From: Halicephalobus mephisto
Taxonomy: Eukaryota; Nematoda; Chromadorea; Rhabditida; Panagrolaimidae
Assembly (NCBI GenBank): GCA_009193035.1
Contig: SWDT01000016.1
Coordinates: 186,001 to 250,000, forward strand
Length of the DNA stretch: 64,000 nucleotides
Direction of reading: 5' to 3'
Positions 36,331-48,229 of this stretch are shown here, piece after piece. The position numbers and the translations under genes were made by a program. The number at the start of each line of letters is the position of its first letter. Position 1 is the first letter of the stretch. The notes beneath the pieces were generated by a model that was not told the DNA's origin, did no database searches, and was given only the letters and a program-made list of their open reading frames with translations.

Positions 36331-38770
36331 TGCAAAATTTCATAAAATCCACGTCATAAAGGCATTTCGACGGAATACAATACTAACTTCAAACTTTGGT
36401 AAGTTTACCGGAAATAGAACTCCTTTGTTTCCTCATTCTCATGAAGGATATCTTTGTTTTCATGAGTCCCAATCGTATGCAATCGAAAATAGCACTGTCT
36501 ATTCAGACGCAGACGAATGACGAGAGAACTTTGACTCAGTCGACATTCTCGAAAGAGCAGTCAGTATCGCCCCTCTCTGCCTGATCATTAAAGTTCAGTT
36601 GATCCATTAATGCTGAATTTTTAAAAAACAAGTATGTTTTTCACCAGAAATCACATCTTTTTCATTTTAAATTTGACACATGCATAATTTAATAGGGTAA
36701 ATTCTGTCTACGTCATGAATTCATTTGGAACACAGTCGATCACATACAGTATTCACTTTTCTGTTATTCGAATTTCATTATTGTGATTTTTAAATTTTCT
36801 CTTCTAGTAGAATTTTATAATTTCGATTAAATATCCCTCAAAATCCCTATCACTTTGTAAACAAGCTTCATATGCCGGTTACTGTATCCCCCAGATTCCG
36901 CATCTTTGCCGCGCTTTTTTGACGGAATTAAACCCCTTAGTAATTGCTTTTTTAATTTATTTTCCGCTTGAAGATCACCTCACACGATCTCTGAATCACC
37001 TAATACTCATGTAATTTGATGTTTTCCCCCAACTTTCACCGCTTAATTATTTAATTTAGGATAATAATACTAATTAGAAACGATTATAATTAAAACAATA
37101 CAATTTTAGTAAGAAATGCAATGATTAATGGAAGTTTTGAAACTTGTAATTTACTGTTCTTAAAATAACTGAAATATATTAGTTACAATTTCTCTAATCT
37201 GCAATTTTCTAGAAAAATTTAACTGAAAGTGAAAATTACAACAGGGAAATTATGAAAAAACTAGAAACATGTGGTGGGGAAATCAAAAACAAAAATTATT
37301 TCAATGTGACTTTGTAAAATTGTCCAATTAAGACCGAAAATTAAAAAATACATGATTCTCCAGAATTTTAAATTAATGTTATTATAAAAAGTAGGAATAT
37401 ATGCAAAGAAATTCCAAAAAATCTCGATATGAAATTGCAAACTTTTTAATTAAAATTAAAAGGTGCGGTTTTTGTATTTACATAATTTCGTAAAATCCAA
37501 AATGCATTCAGTATATTCTGGAATGTGCCGAAGTAGTATATGATGGTCTGTGGTCATATCCGACGACCATAATCCAGTAGACTCAACAGACATGAGTTAC
37601 TTTGTTTTCGGTTTAGAAAATGAAAAAAATTACGAACTTCCGTTACTTTTGAACGCAATCTGTAGTGGCTGGTCTCGAGACGAGGAAACTAAGCCGGAAG
37701 TGCAGTAAATGACCGACTTGTTTGAATTCACAGAATGGAATTCTAATCACCAAGGAATTTGTTTTTACCTTGTTTTCTGATCAACAATTAAATTTGCTTA
37801 ATTTCTACTGCATTTGGTATTTTCGAAAATAACATTTATTTTTTCAAAGGTCAACAACCACCGTCACCGTCTAAAATTGGTTTTCTTAATCGGATGTTCC
37901 ATAAATGAAGACCGGAAAGTAATAACGAGTAACAAACAACTTTTACCCCACTAATATCAAAATTAATCTGTTTTTCAGATTATCTGGACTTAAATCCTTG
38001 ATTTGCGTCAATGGCGGTTATTTCCGGAATAAGATTTGGTTAATCTTCCTGGACAATTTAAAATTTAGACAAGGCTGGAGTGGAAGTTGAATTTCAAGAT
38101 GACCTTTGACTTCCGGAAGGGGGCGAGAAGCACCTAATCCGATTATCTTTTTTGATATCTACTTGACATCACTCCGGAAAACCAGCTTATCTGGGTTTCA
38201 AACTAGAAGATTAACATATTCAATTTGTCTTGCAAAATTAAATTCATGTGATTCTTGACCTTTCAAATAGGGAAGAAGTTAATTTTAATTTTCAGGTGTT
38301 AATTAAAATTATTTCCAAGAAAAAACTGTTCCAAAAATGACAGTCTGAAAACTCATGCTGAAGTCATCTGAATTCGAGCATGATGTCGAAAAAATTACTT
38401 AAATTACTTAAATTTCTAATTTCCTTCAGGCGATCTATGTTTACAAAGGTTGGAATTAGTTAAAGTCAATTTTGAATTAAATATTAATATTAACACAATT
38501 ACAGTATCTTTAAAAAAGTAATTACGTGGGGGAAAATTTATGACGCATAAAATGTTTGTTGTATAACCACATGAATCGGATAAATTAGTTCGGAATTAGA
38601 TTCTAAGGGAACCCAACTTCATTTATGTTGGATTAATTCATTTTTATTCTACAGTATTCTTGCATATTACGAAACAAACAGATTCAATTTTTAGTCCAAG
38701 ATTTAATAAAATTTGAAGACTGATTGAGTTTGGAAAGTGAGTTAGAAGTAAAACATGAAAATATGGTCAG
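36331..38770. other. Gene-poor stretch
   Basis: No gene could be supported. A 62-codon plus frame at 36396-36584 ends in a polar Ser/Thr/Gln-rich tail followed by ATTAAA, but has no start context, partner exon or motif. The rest has no long frame on either strand. Confidence 0.4.
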
Positions 38771-38779
38771 GAGGGTAAG

Positions 38780-39015
38780 TGTTAGACCGTGGATAGGGGT
38801 TTCTGGTCTACTTGTAGATGAGGAATAGATACAAAGTTGGTTCGTTGAGCCGGAGATGCGAGATACACTCTTCTTCTTTTTCTTCAGTGTTTATCCCAGA
38901 GGGTGATCAGGTCCGCTTTTCTGGATTGTTGACACCATTTGTCTCGATCATGGATTTGATATAGGTGCAGACGTGCTATCTTGAGATCATTGTGTATTGT
39001 AAAGCGTGAGATACA
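38780..39015 (-). mobile_element. Possible relic of a transposable-element ORF
   Basis: The reverse complement reads through about 38 residues (..TIHNDLKIARLHLYQIHDRDKWCQQ..ADLITLW..) before a stop, then continues in the same frame with a second stop. The DLKI..R.......RDKW pattern recalls the C-terminal region of non-LTR retrotransposon polyproteins, but this is a weak visual likeness. Base composition is more even than the neighbouring DNA. The element is dead if it is one. Confidence 0.2.
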
Positions 39016-39699
39016 CTACTCTGATAAATATCGAGCAATCCACTTAACTTTCCCCCTAGTGCATAATTATAAATCCCCCATTGGCCCTCAGGGTATTTCC
39101 CTTCAGGATCAACGCTATGTAGGCTTACACTCAAATGGATAGGTACACGATCCAACAGTAAGTAAAGGGATATCTGGAGTACTGTTTTATTTTTTTAAAT
39201 CAAGAAAATCGAAGGATTCATTGTTATCCTCCGAAAACATTTGCTATCCATGTCTATGGGTATAAGGATAACGCAGAAGATATCGGGAATATAGTCTAGA
39301 AAATTCTATCCAAAAGTTTGAATTGAAGATTGACAGAACCTGAGCAAGAAAAAATTCTTTTTATTAAAATTTATTATTGAATTAAGAAAATTCCTAAAAA
39401 GTAAATGATTGGGCAAGAATCGAAATTTTAAATATTTGATTTCAGAAGGTTAGTCATTTCCCGAAGACCGAAGAAAAATCGGATGACTATAAACATATCT
39501 CAGACCACAATAATTTAACTTTTTCGAAAATTGATGGAAATAATTAATTTTCATTTTTCAAAAGAAATCTTAGAAGACATGTTTCAAAATTTTCTATTTT
39601 TTGAATAAAATTTGTCTTCTTTAAACCTCTATTCTGTCATTAGTCGGATTTTGAAACTGGGACTTCATTTTCACAAACTTGAAAAGAAAGGACATCTTG

Positions 39700-39875
39700 A
39701 CCTTTTGAAATGAGTCATGTACCATATTAATGTTCTTGATGAGTAAACTCAGAATTCGTAATCCAATTTCAGTGATCATTGCTCTTAAGCAGGATAATCC
39801 AGAAAAGTCATAAATCCCCATGTTCATTGTACCATGATTTTTGATCAGTTTTTCGCAAAAAGTAGACAGCTGCAA
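39700..39875 (-). repeat. Dispersed repeat copy 2 (partner at 15226-15360)
   Basis: This shares ordered blocks with 15226-15360 in the same orientation. Here the minus strand is open for 84 codons from an ATG at 39875. The peptide has a few hydrophobic runs but no domain I recognise. A once-coding repeated segment is likely. Confidence 0.55.
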
Positions 39876-40905
39876 TCGTCTGAAAATTTGTATTCAATTA
39901 CGAAGAAGAATTATTAAATTGGATGACGGTTAATCAGAAGAAAAATAGATTCACAGGTGGAGTTTAAAGATTGCATTTTCTAAGGCTTCTTTATAATCGA
40001 TATATGGAATTTTACATTTTTAAAATTTCCATGTTGAAGAAGAATATTCTGCAAAATAAGACGAATTCTAGGTGTATTTTAAGACAATACATAGATACTT
40101 TAAAATCAATTCGATTAAATTCCGGTTTTTTAGAATGAAATTAATCATCATGACGAAGGACATTGGAGTAAAGGTGATCAGATTGATAAAAGATTATTAA
40201 AGAGTGGTTTCTAAGACTTTCTTTTAACTGAAATACAGAAAACTAAACAGAAGCTAAAAAGAACATCAAAAATACATCTTTTGTGGTTATCTTTTTGTAT
40301 TTTTCGCTGAGCTTTTGAATCCTAATTGGGTTTCGACTGATCCATTTCAGTTCAGATCTTGAGAATCTCGCTTATTATTTTGATTTTCAAAATGTATTTT
40401 AGTTTCGAACAAAATACTGACTACTTCAAAGGTTACAAATGTTTCACAAAAGTCTAGTAGTTTGGTTTGCAATCAAAAGCGAACTTGAAAATTATCACCT
40501 AAGATAGATAAAAATTCTCGAAGAATTTCTTTCCATCTAACTATGTAAAAATCGATAGTTCTCTTTATTTTTTCCAGAGACATGACTGACAATGTTGTTG
40601 ATCTTCCAAGATTGTTTAAGATCGTGACTCGTTGATAGCAATTCCGGTAACTGTGTCCTCAAAAATGGATTCCTAATAGTTGTAAAATTGCTACTTGATT
40701 TCCGACGATCCTAATCTTACTCTAAAAACCCCGACTAGAATCCAAATAGTTCGAGTAGAAACTGCTTGTAGTTAAATGATCACTTTTATAAATCTGAGTT
40801 CTGAAATTGATCACTATGCAAATTTCGAAAATTAATTGATTAAAATAAAATGCTCATTTCATAATATTTCCAAATTCGAAAAATTTTATTCTTCTTGAAG
40901 TAGAC

Positions 40906-42238
40906 ATGTGGTGGTCGGTCGTCCTCCTGGTTCTCCTCAAAGACGGCAGAAGTGATGCATTTAGTTCTGATTCTGAGCAGAATCCCCACGTTCTTCCAAA
41001 TATTCCCTCGATCGTGAGTGCCTTCAAACTTGTTCACGAACCTCCCGATTGCCGAATCAACCTTTATACAGTCGATGTTGGGGAAATCAACGAGAAGCCG
41101 ATCTCAAAACGAGAGGACGAGCCAATCACTAACTTTGTGCCTCAGTACTACTGGGATTTCCCTTGTCTGGAGAAATACGATTACTATACATTCAACATGA
41201 TGAAATTCCCGGATAAAGAATTTTATCTAACTGGTTGTTTCTTCTTCAATAATCCCGACCAGAGACTCAAGTGTTTCAGTCTGAAGGAATCTGGATCGTT
41301 CGAACAAAGTTTGTTCCGACGTATTTTCAATCCAAATTTTGCTTTGATTTTCAGTTCGTGACGTTGCATGTAATGATAGACGGATTTGGGCCAATGATTC
41401 TCGTTTTTACATTCAGATCGGAGACGAAACTGACCCGGATGCCATTGCCCTGGGGGTTCGAGGTCACAAATGTTGGATCCAGAAGACAACTGAAGGAATA
41501 TACTCCGCAACACACAAGTTGGAAGTTGAAAATCGTGTGCTTACTTATGACGCCCTCTACAATCGTAATGTTTTTTCTGAAGTAAATTTCTGGAAAATGT
41601 TTGTTTTCGGATGGTCCTTCGATCGCAAACCAGATGATTATAATTATCAAGTTTCGTAAGTTTCATTTCCACTATTTTAGTAAAATAGTTGTAGCAGCAA
41701 AGAAACAAAAGACAGTTTTTGGGCTTTTATCTACATGAAGGAGAGATTCGACTTCATTTTCGATGTCATCTTGGCTGCTAATCACACTGCCACAGTCGTC
41801 ATCCCCTTGCCCCCCAAAGGACCTACTTGCTGGAGCGGAACCAAAGGAAATTGCAGGGTTCTGACTGGAGAAAATAATAGTAATGTAGAAAACAGAAGTC
41901 TATTCTGCCAAGCCATGATTTCCAAAAATCACTGGGATAACTTGATGTGCTACAAGATGAATAAGGATAATTGCACTGTATATGGTTGCCAACCTCGGAA
42001 TCTTCCAGGTGTGACTCCTGAAGATTGGAGCTATTGCAAGGGCAACACCACGAGTCCATGTCAGAAACTCGAGCATAATCCAGTCTCTGAGAAACCCACG
42101 ACTTCTGAGATGAACGAACCTGGAGAACAAGAGGAAGAGCTTGTGGAGGGGTCTTCAGAGAATCCAACCAATTACTCTTGTGGCCGTACTATGAAAGTGG
42201 TTCTATTGTCTTTATTCTTTTCTACACTGAGTTTTTGA
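40906..42238 (+). CDS. Secreted, Cys-rich, probably GPI-anchored protein of unknown function, 414 aa (copy 1)
   Basis: Exons: 40906-41308, 41355-41655, 41698-42238, with introns of 46 and 42 bp (phases 1 and 2). The first acceptor in intron 2 (ctattttag) would give a stop, so the later gtagcag at 41697 is used. The product starts with a signal peptide (MWWSVVLLVLLKDGRSDA) and ends in an acidic Glu-rich stretch followed by a short hydrophobic tail (MKVVLLSLFFSTLSF) with no cytosolic residues, typical of GPI-anchored proteins. Many cysteines (in contexts DCRINLYT, GCFFF, KCFSL, ACND, KCW, TCW, GNC, MCYKM) recur in the paralogue at 46376-48229. N-glycosylation sites are frequent in the C-terminal half. 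AATAAA at 42241 follows the stop. I recognise no named domain; an extracellular surface role is inferred only from targeting signals. Confidence 0.85.
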
Positions 42239-42240
42239 TT

Positions 42241-42246
42241 AATAAA
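42241..42246 (+). terminator. Poly(A) signal of the copy 1 secreted-protein gene
   Basis: AATAAA begins two bases after the TGA stop; the 3' UTR is therefore very short. Confidence 0.6.
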
Positions 42247-42627
42247 AGAAACAGAAAGCCGCTCAATCTTGATCTCGACGCGAACAATAGTTTCTTTGTT
42301 TTTGACAACTTTCAATATTTTGTGAATTAAATTTCGGCCATTTTTACGTTTATCGGGTTTCGTACGTCTTCTACATGATAAATATAAAATTGAAAAAAGA
42401 ACTCAGATGTTTGTGGAAAAGTTTTTAAAAAATCATCTTTCGTGTCAGAATCGATTGTTAAAAATTTAGATACAAATATGTGACAACTTTTATCATACTT
42501 CTTATTTCGAAAAAAGTTAATCAATGAATGTCGGAGATACCAAAGTTAAGTGTCTTGACAACTTTTCTGAAACCTGATTTGACAAAGTTCGGCTGAACTA
42601 GGTTCCAAATTCTCACTCTAGAGCAAC

Positions 42628-42635
42628 TATAAAAG
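42628..42635 (+). promoter_or_regulatory. TATA box of the Gly-rich peptide gene
   Basis: TATAAAAG lies 20-28 bases before the start codon at 42656, in a 400 bp gap after the preceding gene. The spacing implies a very short 5' UTR. Confidence 0.55.
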
Positions 42636-42655
42636 GGAAAATTTTCGATCACAAG

Positions 42656-43637
42656 ATGTTTATATTCAATAAAATGAAAATCATTGAAATTTTATTGTCG
42701 GTATTTTTTGTTACAATAATCAATGCCCAATTTCTACCTCCTCCCCCTCCTCCTCCTCCTCATCCAGCCTTCACTCCGGGGTCGTTCGGAAGATGGTCCT
42801 TTTATCCTCCCTTCCATTCACCCTTTCATTCACCAATGCCATTTGGTTCTCGGCCAGGGTTCGGAGGATTCTTCTCTAACTTCATGAATCATGGAGGAAT
42901 GGGATCAGGGAACAACAATGGAGGCGGTGGTCACGGAGGAAACCGCGGAGGTGGTGATGGAGGCCACAGTAGAAACGGAGGAGGCGGTAGTGGAGGCCAC
43001 AGTAGAAACGGAGGCGGTGACGGAGGTCACAGAGGAGGCAATGGAGGCCACAGAGGCAGTAATGGAAATCATGGAGGAGGTGGTGGAGGCCACGGAGGAA
43101 ATCATAATGGAGGAGGAAACAGAGGTGGCAGTGGTGGCCAAAGAAGTAAGTTTTTAATTTTCCTTATTGTTATTTCCCCGAGATCAGTTGCAAAATCCAT
43201 TATGGAATCATTTCACTATAAGAATTCTATATTGCCAAAGAAAAAGTTTAATTTTTTGTAATTTGATTATTTTCCAGGAGGTTCAGGCGGTAATAGAGGT
43301 CGTGACGGTGGAGGAAGAGGTAAATCACATTTTTAATTTTTTATTAAAAATAAATTAAATTATTCAACTCCCATCTCGACGTGAATAATGAACTAATTGC
43401 TTCTGACGTAATTTTTAATAACATTTAAGTATTTTTACATCCACTACGTTTCATGCATCATTTTCTGATTAATATTTAAAATATTTAAAAAATCGAAAAA
43501 ATTTAAAAATAATGTAGAAGTACTGGACCGTTATCCTTGAGACCAATGTTGAGCAATTTAATTTGTTTTTAACAATCAAAGTATAAAATTATTCTATTGT
43601 AGGAGGCCGCGGTGGAAACAGAGGTCATCGCCAGTGA
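42656..43637 (+). CDS. Secreted Gly/His/Asn-rich protein with a polyproline segment, about 188 aa
   Basis: Exons: 42656-43145, 43278-43319, 43603-43637 (phases 1 and 1). Translation can begin at 42656 or at the second ATG at 42674, which directly precedes the signal peptide (MKIIEILLSVFFVTIINA). The mature part begins with eight prolines and a Pro/Phe/His-rich segment, then a long low-complexity region of Gly with His, Asn, Arg and Ser (GGHGGNRGG-like units), and ends in GNRGHRQ. Nematode epidermal antimicrobial peptides and cuticle-associated Gly-rich proteins look like this; which applies here cannot be told. A TATA box lies close upstream and AATAAA at 43658. The two short 3' exons (42 and 35 bp) preserve the Gly-Arg composition, which supports the splicing. 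Confidence 0.85.
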
Positions 43638-43657
43638 TTTTCCCTGTTTTTTAATCA

Positions 43658-43663
43658 AATAAA
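43658..43663 (+). terminator. Poly(A) signal of the Gly-rich protein gene
   Basis: AATAAA about 20 bases after the stop codon. Confidence 0.6.
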
Positions 43664-44332
43664 GATGAATACCTATTCGAAACTGGATATATAACAACTC
43701 CATCAAAAAGACAAACAAATTGCAGAGACTGTTAATGCAATTTCTAATAGATACGATAGGGTTTCAAGACTTGATGGAATCGTTTTCAAAATCAGGTAGC
43801 AATGTAATCCAGATTAGGCGTAATTTAACTATTAGTGTCCTTTGTTGATTTGCTTGTGATTCACATGATATCCTCCATTGACTACGATCCTGGACTTAGT
43901 GAGACTACTTCTGATCAAGTACCGTTCTCTTCCTATTTTCCTCGTACCAGAACATGTTTATAATTATCTACATTCATTTGGCATAATTAGTATGTTATAA
44001 CAAAGAACTTAATTTGAGCTTTTTCTCTTAGTAGTACGATAACAGGATACCTAAAATTTGGAAGTTACGTTCTTACAAGTGCTGGTATCTATTTCCTTGG
44101 ATCTCAAGATCTTTTTCCGTTGTTTTTAACAGTTCACTATCACAATTGACTGGCCGAGTCCTGCTGCAAAATAATCGCTGCCTGCACAGTCCTGTGATCT
44201 GCGATTTGTTTGGTTGGTCATTTGCAATTAATTTGTTCTAAGCCCTGAAAGAACGATAGTTGTCAATCTTGAGTATTTCTGATTTCTCCATGCAGTATCC
44301 AGTTTCCTTATTGGCGGAAAGAAAAAAGTGAT

Positions 44333-44406
44333 TGCCCGGGGCAGGGGTCGAACCTACGACCTTGGGCTTATTAGACCCACGCTCTAACCGACTGAGCTAC
44401 TCGGGC
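44333..44406 (-). tRNA. tRNA-Ile (anticodon AAT)
   Basis: On the minus strand the sequence folds as a tRNA. Acceptor GCCCGAG pairs with CCCGGGC (one A-C mismatch at the sixth pair), discriminator A. The D arm is GCTC..GAGC. The anticodon stem TGGGT/GCCCA carries loop CTAATAA, anticodon AAT. The T arm is GTAGG-TTCGACC-CCTGC. A T6 tract follows on the minus strand (plus 44322-44327), serving as pol III terminator. It reads ATT and, with inosine, ATC codons. Confidence 0.93.
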
Positions 44407-44783
44407 TCCGGCAAGTCGTCCTTCAACGTTCATGACGTTCTATTCTAAATGGAGTTGGAAAATTGTGTTCATTATCGGTATATGATTATTTTTTTATTAA
44501 TAGCGTTCGATTGTTAATGAATCTTAGTGACTCATTTATTATAGTGGGAACTACCGTTTTAATTCGTTTTGGGACTAGATTTTTATCAGACAAACTATCT
44601 GAAAAGAACAAAATCCAGCTGATTTATCTTTTTCTGACTGAATTTCATAATGCTTCTGAAGCACTCCTAAAAACGAACACTGATTCATGATTATACTTTC
44701 TGATGAGTCATTTGGTGGTGCTTTGTGATGATAAAATTTTCACAGGAAATAACATTCAGCCATAATCAGAAAAGTCGAAAAAT

Positions 44784-45985
44784 ATGAGGCCCATCTTTGT
44801 GATTCTACTTTTAGTTATTTCTACTGTGGCCGAGAGAGAAGACTTGTGAGTTTTCTAGACCTTAGAGTACTAATTTTTACCTCGTTTTAATAAATTTTAA
44901 TTAAATAAAAGTAGAGACAAATTTGAACATTACAAAATCTCGTCAAAGATTATTTTATATAATTTATTTTCTCCTCAAACGGAGATATTTAATTCGATTG
45001 TTTACATTTTCGGGATATTAGGTGATCGCTAATTCGAGTGATCTGAAGACGTGAGAATGAAATAAAAACTGAAAACATCATTTTAATATTGAAGGACCAT
45101 GACTAAAGGTAGGAAATGAATCAGGCATTAATCGAGATGAGAACAATGCCCTTTCATTCAACGAACTCTTTGATCTTCATTTCCCGAAGAACATTCTACA
45201 TTATGGTCTCGATATGGATGATTTCTGATTCATTCTTCGAAAACCAACTTGATTACTGTTCTTTCAAAGAGCAGATGTGAAAGAAAACATATTTTTAGAA
45301 TCGTGTCGAAAGCACTGTCTTGCTTTTTTGAATTATTTAATAAAATCTCGCCTTTACATACACCAATGCTACATGTTTTTTGATGTCAAACCAATTTTCA
45401 GAAGTAATAATAGATGAAAAATTAATCGGAAAATAGCTATTTTGGGAAATAATGAATGGTCTTTAAGCAATGTCTAACAATCCCGCAGGGACCCATTAAT
45501 TTTGGACTTGTTTTTTAAACAATAATTATAACTGATCTTAATTTAAATTACCCTTTGGAAAATTTCGGTATTTCATAATCCTCGCAAATTTCATCAGAAC
45601 TTTCATAAAGACAAAACATTTCTAAAATTTTTCAAAGAACTAATAAGGAATAAAATATTTGACGAAAATAAATATAACAATTTATATTAAAAAAAGCCCT
45701 TTCTGGATTTACTTAAATATCCTTTTTAGAAATGACTTCGAAGACTTCAGATCCTGCATGCTGGAAAACAGATCTAAAATCGACGCCATTAATGAGGAAT
45801 TTCAAGACCAGATAAACTCTGAGATGGACAAGGAGGTGAAATGTGAGGCCCTCAACAACTGCATCGCTAAGATGAGTGATATTTTCTTCGGAGAATGCCA
45901 CGGGCCGGAATTTGCCTTCCAGATGATCTTTGTCCAAAGTGTTCAGGATTACGTTTCTGAACATGGTCTTGATTGTAGTCAATGA
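44784..45985 (+). CDS. Small secreted Cys-containing protein, 105 aa
   Basis: Exons 44784-44845 and 45730-45985, with an 884 bp intron (gtgagt donor, cctttttag acceptor, phase 2). The first exon encodes a clean signal peptide (MRPIFVILLLVISTVA) and the second a compact acidic, helical domain with cysteines in the contexts SCMLENR, KCEALNNC, GECHGPE and LDCSQ. The spacing is reminiscent of the small helical Cys domains of nematode secreted proteins (for example the T20D4.11-like, DUF19 group), but I would not assign it. It lies between tRNA-Ile and the second GPI-tailed gene, within a block of secreted proteins on the same strand. Confidence 0.8.
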
Positions 45986-46258
45986 CGAAAACAAAGATTT
46001 TAAAAAGTTATAATAAAAATGGATTCACAAGATTGAAGAATTTGCCAAAAAATGAAGATTGTAAAACCAGTTGGTAAGATGAGAGATATTTTAAAATATT
46101 TTGAGTTTTTAATAAGTCAATTTTATTGTTAGAACGGGAAATCTAGGGTTGAAATTGATCTATTTTTTTAATAAGACTCTTTCATCAATAATGAAGGTAG
46201 TTTTGAATCTCTAAGAATGAAGACTACAAAATAATTTGACATTTAATTTTCAAGAGAA

Positions 46259-46266
46259 TATAAATA
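46259..46266 (+). promoter_or_regulatory. Possible TATA box of the copy 2 secreted-protein gene
   Basis: TATAAATA lies about 115 bases before the start codon, in AT-rich sequence, so chance occurrence is possible. Confidence 0.35.
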
Positions 46267-46375
46267 GAACAGGACAAGTAAACAATCAAAATCAAAAAAG
46301 AATGTAAATTTTCACATCAAATTATTGAGGAACAGCTTTAGTATTGAAATTTTATATAAAACTTCATTCTCCAAA

Positions 46376-48229
46376 ATGATGTGGTGGAGAACTGTGTTTC
46401 TTTTTTCCCTACTGAATGTCGTTTATGGTAATATAAAGATCCCCGATAACTTTCCTCGAGTTGTAACCGCCTTCGGATTTGACAATATTTCCCGATATGA
46501 CTGTCAATTAAGTCTCTTCACCATCGATATTGGGGAACTGGTCCCAGAACCTAATCAAATACGAAAGGAGCCAATTGCTAACTATGCTCAACGGTATGTT
46601 TGGAAGATGCCCTGCTACAACGTCTTCACATTTTTCTCCTTCGGCATGATGAAGCATTCTAATGGCAAATTCTATCTCACTGTATGTTCGTTTGCTTACC
46701 AGCCCAGCCAGAAGATTAGATGCCTAGCTCTGATGGAGAACGGAAAATGGGATCCAGGTTTGCCAATTATGGATGACTATCATTACCATGTCTATATTTA
46801 GTCCGCGATGTCCTTTGCAATGAGCCTCGTTTGAAGGACGATGAAAATGACCACTTCTACATCCAGATGGGAGACGAGGTCAGCTCGGATATTATCTACG
46901 TGGGCAATAAGGATGTTCGATGCAAGATCTTCAAACAACAGGGGAAGTATATTTCTTCTTGTACTGACGCTGATCCTGGATTCATCACATCGGCCTACGA
47001 CCCAGTGAATAATGTGAATATTTATTTGAAAGATGAGTATGTGGAGACATATGCTTTCGGATGGGTCTTTAATGTTCTTCCTAATCAGACTCATTACCGA
47101 GTTGAGTAAGTTGTTTTTGATTTGTAGATTGAAAAGGAAATTCAAATCGCTTATTCTAATGCCTGGGTATCTTGTTGTTTTGCATTTCTTTGGATTTTAG
47201 GAGTAGAATTCATGTTCTCAGAAAAACCAATGTTAAATTCACTGTTTTTTTTTTATCAAAAACGTAAAGTTTAATATTTCTCTTCATTACTGAAGAGGAT
47301 AATGTTATTTTTCAGAAGTTGGATGACAGCAATCTAATTATATCTTTTTCCGATTTATGATTCATTGATTCTAATAAAACAAACGATTTCAGTTATAAAA
47401 ATTCAACATTAGGATATGTTTATCTTTTCAACTATTTCAATTTCATCATCGACGTCAGTCTCGTTCCCGACAAAGTGGTTCTTCCTCTCCCAGATAAAGG
47501 CGAAGTTTGTTACACTGGTTTTGAAGGTCACTGTCTTGTTCTCCCTCCGGAATACGATCATGGGATAAAAGCAGAAAGATGTAATAGAAGCATAACTAGC
47601 AATGTCTACGAAGGCTTTCTGTGCTATATGATGAGCAATGGAAACTGCCATCTCTACACTTGTAAAGTCTTTGATTTTCCAAATGCCAACACCTCTTTTT
47701 GGACGTTTTGTGGCGAAAAAATGTGTCAGGAATACAATGGATCGGTTATTCTTGTGCCGACAGAAGAACCCACCACTGATAAGGTAAGTAAATTTACTCA
47801 GCTCTAATTTATGAAACATGTTATAACCTTTTTGTGGTTTATATGCTTATTCAGAATCCATTATTAACTTTCGCAAACTTGAGAATCAAGCATATTTTAA
47901 CCTTGATCACAACTGCTTAATTGGTTTTTTGAGAAAATGATCACAAACACGAAAAAACTAATAATCAAGAGTTGTGAACTTCTAACATTGCCTTGCTTCA
48001 GAAATATGTTTAGCAAAATTAGATTATGGATTCTGAGTGCAATATTCAACAGTTTCAATTTGACACATCATTAATGCTAAAAAAATCAACTAAAATGATT
48101 TTCTTTTGTCAGACGATTACTTCTACCTTCACTGAGGAGTCGACAGAACATCCAGAAGATCCGAATGAAGCTTACTATTCTGAGAGCATTGAGTTTATCT
48201 TGATTTTCTTAATGGTTATTGTATTTTGA
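46376..48229 (+). CDS. Secreted, Cys-rich, probably GPI-anchored protein of unknown function, 397 aa (copy 2)
   Basis: Exons: 46376-46757, 46802-47105, 47393-47783, 48113-48229 (phases 1,2,0). The first two introns sit at exactly the same places and phases as in the 40906-42238 gene; the third is unique to this copy. The start may be either of two adjacent ATGs. Signal peptide MMWWRTVFLFSLLNVVYG. The body aligns with copy 1 throughout: DCQLSLFTIDIGE against DCRINLYTVDVGE; FYIQMGDE against FYIQIGDE; FGWVF against FGWSF; VLPLPDKGEVC against VIPLPPKGPTC. The C-terminus is an acidic Pro/Glu/Thr segment followed by a short hydrophobic tail (FILIFLMVIVF) ending the protein, as in GPI precursors. 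No named domain is recognised. A family expanded locally and acting at the cell surface is inferred. Confidence 0.85.

Noticed and set aside
41823..42167. 114-codon minus frame
   Set aside because: Antisense of the last exon of the GPI-tailed gene, whose signal peptide, cysteines and paralogue define the coding strand.
42905..43157. Two long frames (one per strand) with Thr/Val/Ser/Glu-only composition
   Set aside because: Shifted and antisense readings of the Gly-rich tract of the 42656-43637 gene.
47409..47819. 136-codon minus frame
   Set aside because: Antisense shadow of exon 3 of the 46376-48229 gene.
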